A stretch of DNA of 10,504 nt, taken from contig NZ_CALINL010000208.1 in assembly GCF_938045225.1 (NCBI RefSeq), forward strand, positions 1 to 10,504, written 5' to 3'. The DNA comes from an uncultured Campylobacter sp. Lineage in GTDB: Bacteria > Campylobacterota > Campylobacteria > Campylobacterales > Campylobacteraceae. A model generated the notes under the pieces. The model ran no database searches and had not been told where the DNA came from. It saw only the letters and a program-made list of their open reading frames with translations. Position 1 is the stretch's first letter, and each line of letters starts with the position of its first letter. This document shows, piece after piece, positions 6,801 to 10,504 of the stretch. A program made the translations under genes and the position numbers.

Positions 6801-8395
6801 CCCTTGCTATCGGTCTTCTCTAAGCTTAGATAGTAAATTCCCAAAACCATATCCTGGCTAGGAACGGTAATAGCCTTACCACTTGCAGGAAGCAAGATGT
6901 TCATCGAGCTAAGCATCAAAATTTTGCACTCTGCGATAGCTTCTTGAGATAACGGCACGTGAACAGCCATCTGGTCGCCGTCGAAGTCCGCGTTAAATGC
7001 GGCGCAAACTAGCGGATGTAGCTGGATAGCCTTGCCCTCGACAAGCACAGGGTGAAACGCCTGGATAGATAGTTTGTGAAGCGTCGGAGCGCGGTTTAGC
7101 ATAACCGGGTGATCCTTAACAACCTCCTCTAGGCACTCCCAAACCTCGTTCGTCTTATCCTCGATCATTTTCTTAGCTTGTTTTACGGTCGTAGCGTAGC
7201 CTTTCTCCTCTAGGCGAGCTAGCAAATGCGGCTTAAACAGCTCAAGAGCCATTCTTTTCGGTAGTCCGCACTGATCCATACGTAGTTTTGGACCGACGAC
7301 GATAACCGAACGACCGGAGAAGTCGACGCGCTTACCGAGCAAATTTTGACGGAAGCGGCCTTGCTTGCCTTTGATGATCTCGGAAAGCGATTTTAGAGGG
7401 CGTTTATTTGCTCCTTTTACGGCATTTGCGCGTCGCCCGTTGTCAAATAGCGCATCGACGGATTCTTGAAGCATACGCTTTTCGTTTCTTATAATAATCT
7501 CAGGCGCGTCAAGCTCCATAAGGCGTTTTAAGCGCGCATTTCTATTTATAACGCGGCGATATAGGTCGTTTACGTCAGAAACCGCAAATTTACCGCCGTC
7601 AAGGCTAACTAGCGGGCGAAGATCCGGCGGAAGGACCGGTAAATTCGTAATCATCATCCACTCGGGACGGTTGCCGGAATTTAAAAAGCTCTCGACGACT
7701 TTTAGTCTTTTTACTATAGTTTTTTTCTTAGCTTCCGAATTTGTCGCGCTGATCTCGTCTTTTAGAGTGTTTAAAAGCTCGACTAAATCGATATTTGCTA
7801 GCAAATCACGGATCACTTCGCCACCCATCCTAGCTCTAAATCCGCCCTCTTCAAAGCGAGAAGCTAAAGAAACGTATTGCTCTTCGTTTAAAACATCGAA
7901 AATTTCTACCTTTTTGCTATTTTCGGTGTCATAAAACGCGTCGCCCACGCTCTCGACGATATACGCCTCGTAGTAAAGCACGCGCTCAAGGTCTTTCATC
8001 TTTATACCAAGCAGCGTTCCTATGCGGCTTGGGAGCGAATTTACGTACCAAATATGCGCAACCGGAGTTACGAGCTCGATATGACCCATTCTGGAGCGGC
8101 GTACCTTTGAGCTAGTTACCTCGACGCCGCATTTTTCGCACTTGATGCCTTTGTAGCGCATTTTTTTATACTTACCGCAAAGGCACTCGTAGTCGCGGAT
8201 CGGACCGAAAATTTTAGCACAAAATAGACCGTCGCGCTCAGGTTTTAGCGTGCGGTAGTTTATAGTTTCGGGGTTTTTGACCTCGCCGTGGCTCCACGAT
8301 TTTATCCTTTCAGGACTCGCCAAACGAAGCTGAAACGCCTCAAAATCGCGCGGTCTGCGTTCTTCTTTTATCTCAATAGGTTTTAACTCACTCAT
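3887..8395 (-). CDS. rpoC: DNA-directed RNA polymerase subunit beta' (RpoC)
   Basis: Catalytic large subunit of RNA polymerase. I take the start as the ATG at 8393-8395 (MSELKPIEIKEE), giving 1502 residues. It has a GAGGA site 8 nt upstream and matches the known Campylobacter N-terminus. An upstream in-frame ATG at 8428 would add 11 residues of unrelated sequence inside rpoB. Motifs, numbered from this start: zinc site 1 (C71, C73, C86, C89), active-site NADFDGDQM (468-476) with the three Mg-binding aspartates, zinc site 2 (C800, C874, C881, C884), and the bridge helix and trigger loop around 898-930. The beta'-a C-terminal part (DITGGLPRVSELFEARRP, about 1262-1279) is intact. Between GGTAS and DITGG there is an insertion of about 337 residues, longer than the E. 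coli one. It overlaps rpoB by 8 nt (ATGAGTGA). The stop is TAA. Confidence 0.98.
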   Translation of the reverse strand: MSELKPIEIKEERRPRDFEAFQLRLASPERIKSWSHGEVKNPETINYRTLKPERDGLFCAKIFGPIRDYECLCGKYKKMRYKGIKCEKCGVEVTSSKVRRSRMGHIELVTPVAHIWYVNSLPSRIGTLLGIKMKDLERVLYYEAYIVESVGDAFYDTENSKKVEIFDVLNEEQYVSLASRFEEGGFRARMGGEVIRDLLANIDLVELLNTLKDEISATNSEAKKKTIVKRLKVVESFLNSGNRPEWMMITNLPVLPPDLRPLVSLDGGKFAVSDVNDLYRRVINRNARLKRLMELDAPEIIIRNEKRMLQESVDALFDNGRRANAVKGANKRPLKSLSEIIKGKQGRFRQNLLGKRVDFSGRSVIVVGPKLRMDQCGLPKRMALELFKPHLLARLEEKGYATTVKQAKKMIEDKTNEVWECLEEVVKDHPVMLNRAPTLHKLSIQAFHPVLVEGKAIQLHPLVCAAFNADFDGDQMAVHVPLSQEAIAECKILMLSSMNILLPASGKAITVPSQDMVLGIYYLSLEKTDSKGANKIFASVDEVMIAEEAHCLEVHSKIKTMIDGKTLFTTAGRLIIRSILPDFVPENMWNRVMKKKDIANLVDYVYKNGGLEVTAGFLDKLKNLGFRYATKAGISISIADIIVPDSKQKYINEAKKKVREIQNQYGAGLLTDSERYNKIIDIWTDTNNVVAGEMMKLIQGDKGGFNSIYMMADSGARGSAAQIRQLAGMRGLMAKPDGSIIETPIISNFREGLNVLEYFNSTHGARKGLADTALKTANAGYLTRKLIDVAQNVKVTMHDCGTHEGIEITEITDNGELIESLEERILGRVLADDVIDPIANEVLFSEGTLIDEEKAKAITEAGIKSVSIRTPITCKAAKGVCAKCYGVNLGEGKLVKPGEAVGIISAQSIGEPGTQLTLRTFHIGGTASTEQQDYQVVAQKEGFIRYYNLNVYENGGKKIVANRRNSAVLLVEPKIKAPFDGKIEIEIAHEDVNIIVKGEKEEVKYTLRRGDLAKPNELAGVSGKVEGKIYIPYADGDIVKENESIAELIKEGWNVPKRIPFASEIKVEDGEPIAKKILAGANGVLKFYILKGDYPERTKSIKKGHVVTEKGLFVVVADEDDREAVRYYIPRSSIIKVSDSEMVDSKTIISEPEKQEKTIIAEWDPYSTPIIAEEGGRVTYEDIEPGYSADEQYDEATGQSRLVINEYLPSGIKPAIVISTNEGRMIRYQLEPKTAIFVGNDQVVQQADILAKTPKAVAKSKDITGGLPRVSELFEARRPKNTAIIAEIDGTVRFEKPLRSKERIVIEADDGATAEYLIDKNRQIQVRDGEFIHAGEKLTDGLISSHDVLRILGEKALHYYLISEIQQVYRSQGVAIADKHIEIIVSQMLRQVKIVDSGDTNFITGDMISRTRFKEENERIMRMGGNPAIAEPILLGVTRAAIGSDSVISAASFQETTKVLTEASIAAKIDHLEDLKENVILGRMIPVGTGLYQDQKIKLKQN

Positions 8396-10504
8396 TATTT
8401 TCATCCTCATCGTATATCTCGACATCAAGCGCCAATGATTTTAGCTCGTTTGTTAGAACGAAAAATGTCTCAGGAATGCCAGTTTCAGGCACATTCTCGC
8501 CTCTAGTTAGGGCTTTATACGCAGACAAGCGTCCTTCGACGTCGTCTGATTTGACCGTTAGCATCTCGCGAAGCGTATGAGCCGCACCGTATGCCTCAAG
8601 CGCCCAAACCTCCATCTCTCCAAATCTTTGTCCGCCAAATAGCGCCTTACCGCCGACTGGCTGCTGAGTAACAAGGCTGTATGGTCCCGTACTTCTAGCG
8701 TGGACTTTTTCGTCGACTAGGTGATGAAGCTTTAGCATATACATACATCCGACGTTTACGCGCTCCTTAATCTTTGAGCCCGTGCGTCCGTCGTAAAGCT
8801 CGGTCTTGCCGTCCATATCGATCTTGGCTAGCTCAAATAGTTTCATTAGCTCGTCAAACCTAACGCCCTCAAATATAGGCGTGGCAAATTTGACGCCGTT
8901 AGCCCAGTCTCTAGCGTAGTCTAAAAGCATCTCGTCGCTCATTTTGCCTAGAGTCTTTTTAGCATCCATAAATTTAGACGCCGAAGCTATCTCGATCATC
9001 TTGGCTCGTAGCTCTTTTATCCACTCGCCCTTTTTCTCTTGGAAAATTTGATTTATCTGCTCGCCCAAGCGGTAGCCGACAAGGCCTAAGTGGCTTTCTA
9101 AAATTTGACCGATATTCATACGGCTAGGAACGCCTAGCGGATTTAACACGATATCGACCGGCTGACCGCTCGGCAGATACGGCATATCGACTTCTGGGAC
9201 GATGTTTGAAACGATACCCTTATTTCCGTGACGACCCGCCATCTTATCGCCCACCTTTAGCTTGCGCTTGGTCGCGATATAGACTTTGACAAGCTTAACT
9301 ACGCCGCTTGGTAAGATGTCGTCTTTTTCTAAAATTTCCATCTTCGCATCATGCTCTTCTTTGAGCTTTTTCTTTTCGTTTTGGAAATGATTTTTTATGT
9401 CGTCGTACGATTTTTGAACGTCTTTTGAAAAGCCTTTAACGATCGCGCTTAGAGTAAAGCGGTTGATGTTTTCAAACTCCTCTTTGTCGATCTTTTCGCC
9501 TTTTTTATAGGTTTTTTTGCCGATAGTTTGAGCAGAACTCAAAGGCGTTTTGCAAAGCAGAGCGCCCACTTTTAGCATCTCTTCCCTATCAAGCATTAAA
9601 AGCCTATCATGGTGCTCTTTTTCAAAAGTAGCTTTTTCCTCTTCATAAACCTTGTTTGAGCGATTATCTTTTTCATGGCCTTTTTTAGTAAAAATTTTAA
9701 CGTCTACAACGACGCCTTCCATTGACGCAGTCGCGTAAAGAGATTTATTTACCACGTGACCGGCTTTTTCTCCAAAAATCGCGCGAGGCAAGCGTTCCTC
9801 AGGCGTCGGTTTAACCTCGCCTTTTGGAGAAACCTTGCCGACTAGAATCATGCCGGGTTTTACCTGCGTACCGATTTTTATTATGCCGCTATCATCCAGA
9901 TGAAGCAAATCTTCCTCTTTTATATTCGGGATATCCTTAGTGATCTCTTCGACGCCGTCTTTTAGCTCGCGCGCTTCGATCTCTTTTTCATAGATATGCA
10001 CGCTTGTAAACGCATCCTCTCGGATCATTTTTTCGCTGATTACTATCGCGTCCTCGTAGTTGTAGCCGTTCCACGGCATGAAAGCTATAAGCGCATTTTT
10101 ACCGATAGCCAGCTCGCCGCGCTCCATAGACGGACCGTCGGCTATAATCTGTCCAGCCGCTACTTTTTCGCCTTTTTTAACGATAGGATGCTGAGAAAAG
10201 GTCGTGTTTTGGTTGGTTCTTAAATTTTTCTCCATTGCATAATGATCGATATACGGACCCGCATCATCTTCACCGAGGATAAAGATGTTTTTATTATCCA
10301 CCTTTTCAACCACGCCGCCTCGTTTTGCTTTTACACTCTCCCAAGCATCTCTTGCGATAACACTCTCCATGCCTGTTCCAACGATAGGGGCAGTTGAGCG
10401 AAGTAGTGGCACTGCTTGACGCTGCATGTTTGAGCCCATAAGCGCACGGTTAGCGTCGTCGTGCTCTAGGAATGGAATAAGCGAAGCTGCAACACCAGCT
10501 ATCA
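8388..10504 (-). CDS. rpoB: DNA-directed RNA polymerase subunit beta (RpoB), 5' part cut by window edge
   Basis: C-terminal half of the beta subunit of RNA polymerase. The reading frame is open to the right edge: from 10503 it encodes IAGVAASLIPFLEHDDANRAL before the first ATG at 10439. That ATG is an internal methionine of the conserved DDANRALMGSNMQRQA segment and not a start. About 705 residues are present. Recognisable segments are FMPWNGYNYEDA (about in-window residues 141-152), PTPEERLPRAIFGEKA (about 232-247), a lysine/glutamate-rich, probably coiled-coil insertion (about 275-395), KMAGRHGNKG (about 420-429), the LNPLGVPSRMNIGQ segment, and the C-terminal GGKALFGGQRFGEMEVWALEAYGAA clamp region. 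The rifampicin-resistance cluster lies upstream and is outside the window. It ends in TGA within the first codons of rpoC, so the two are translationally linked. Confidence 0.98.
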   Translation of the reverse strand, partial: IAGVAASLIPFLEHDDANRALMGSNMQRQAVPLLRSTAPIVGTGMESVIARDAWESVKAKRGGVVEKVDNKNIFILGEDDAGPYIDHYAMEKNLRTNQNTTFSQHPIVKKGEKVAAGQIIADGPSMERGELAIGKNALIAFMPWNGYNYEDAIVISEKMIREDAFTSVHIYEKEIEARELKDGVEEITKDIPNIKEEDLLHLDDSGIIKIGTQVKPGMILVGKVSPKGEVKPTPEERLPRAIFGEKAGHVVNKSLYATASMEGVVVDVKIFTKKGHEKDNRSNKVYEEEKATFEKEHHDRLLMLDREEMLKVGALLCKTPLSSAQTIGKKTYKKGEKIDKEEFENINRFTLSAIVKGFSKDVQKSYDDIKNHFQNEKKKLKEEHDAKMEILEKDDILPSGVVKLVKVYIATKRKLKVGDKMAGRHGNKGIVSNIVPEVDMPYLPSGQPVDIVLNPLGVPSRMNIGQILESHLGLVGYRLGEQINQIFQEKKGEWIKELRAKMIEIASASKFMDAKKTLGKMSDEMLLDYARDWANGVKFATPIFEGVRFDELMKLFELAKIDMDGKTELYDGRTGSKIKERVNVGCMYMLKLHHLVDEKVHARSTGPYSLVTQQPVGGKALFGGQRFGEMEVWALEAYGAAHTLREMLTVKSDDVEGRLSAYKALTRGENVPETGIPETFFVLTNELKSLALDVEIYDEDENNE

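Noticed and set aside
8396..8428. An upstream in-frame ATG for rpoC that adds 11 residues (MMSRYTMRMKI)
   Set aside because: It lies deep in rpoB, its extra residues match no RpoC N-terminus, and the internal ATG at 8395 has a well-placed GAGGA site and the known family start MSELKPIEIKE.
8388..10439. Treating the ATG at 10439 as the start of rpoB
   Set aside because: The frame stays open to the window edge and encodes the conserved SLIPFLEHDDANRAL segment upstream; the ATG is internal.
247..10504. A novel defence, mobile or biosynthetic system
   Set aside because: Apart from the doxX-family gene, all genes are intact, well-known housekeeping genes in the expected order; there are no transposases, integrases, repeats arrays or unfamiliar large proteins.

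Overview
The window carries a core transcription and translation locus of a Campylobacter-type epsilonproteobacterium (Campylobacterota). Every gene I can support lies on the minus strand. The protein sequences, above all RpoC, RpsL and EF-G, resemble the Campylobacter forms closely. The gene order rpoB-rpoC ... rpsL-rpsG-fusA also fits that genus. By eye the G+C looks to be in the mid-40s percent, which is high for the genus and suggests the showae/rectus/curvus/gracilis group rather than C. jejuni. That placement is inference, not a computed result.

Read in the direction of transcription (right to left), the window opens inside rpoB, cut at the right edge, so only about the C-terminal half of the beta subunit is present. 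rpoB overlaps rpoC by 8 nt, and rpoC is complete. A strong hairpin 13 nt after the rpoC stop closes that unit. Next comes a small, probably monocistronic doxX-family membrane protein gene with its own promoter-like sequence. After a second intergenic gap with a promoter candidate comes the 'str' operon: rpsL (S12, GTG start), a 75-nt spacer with a bulged hairpin, rpsG (S7), and fusA (EF-G), which starts 12 nt after rpsG behind a perfect Shine-Dalgarno sequence. A GC-rich hairpin follows fusA, then a tRNA-Arg(CCU) gene with an encoded CCA end. The left-most 83 bases are AT-rich with no gene I can support.

The products work together in gene expression. RpoB and RpoC form the catalytic core of RNA polymerase. 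S12 and S7 are small-subunit proteins of the decoding centre and the head. EF-G drives translocation, and the tRNA decodes AGG. The doxX-type gene is the only functional outsider; it sits in the rpoC-rpsL gap, which holds unrelated genes in other Campylobacter.

I found no previously undescribed system here. There are no mobile elements, CRISPR arrays, defence genes or broken genes. The points worth a second look are modest: the variable rpoC-rpsL slot, the large insertion in the RpoC trigger-loop region, the rpoB/rpoC junction, and three structured intergenic segments.
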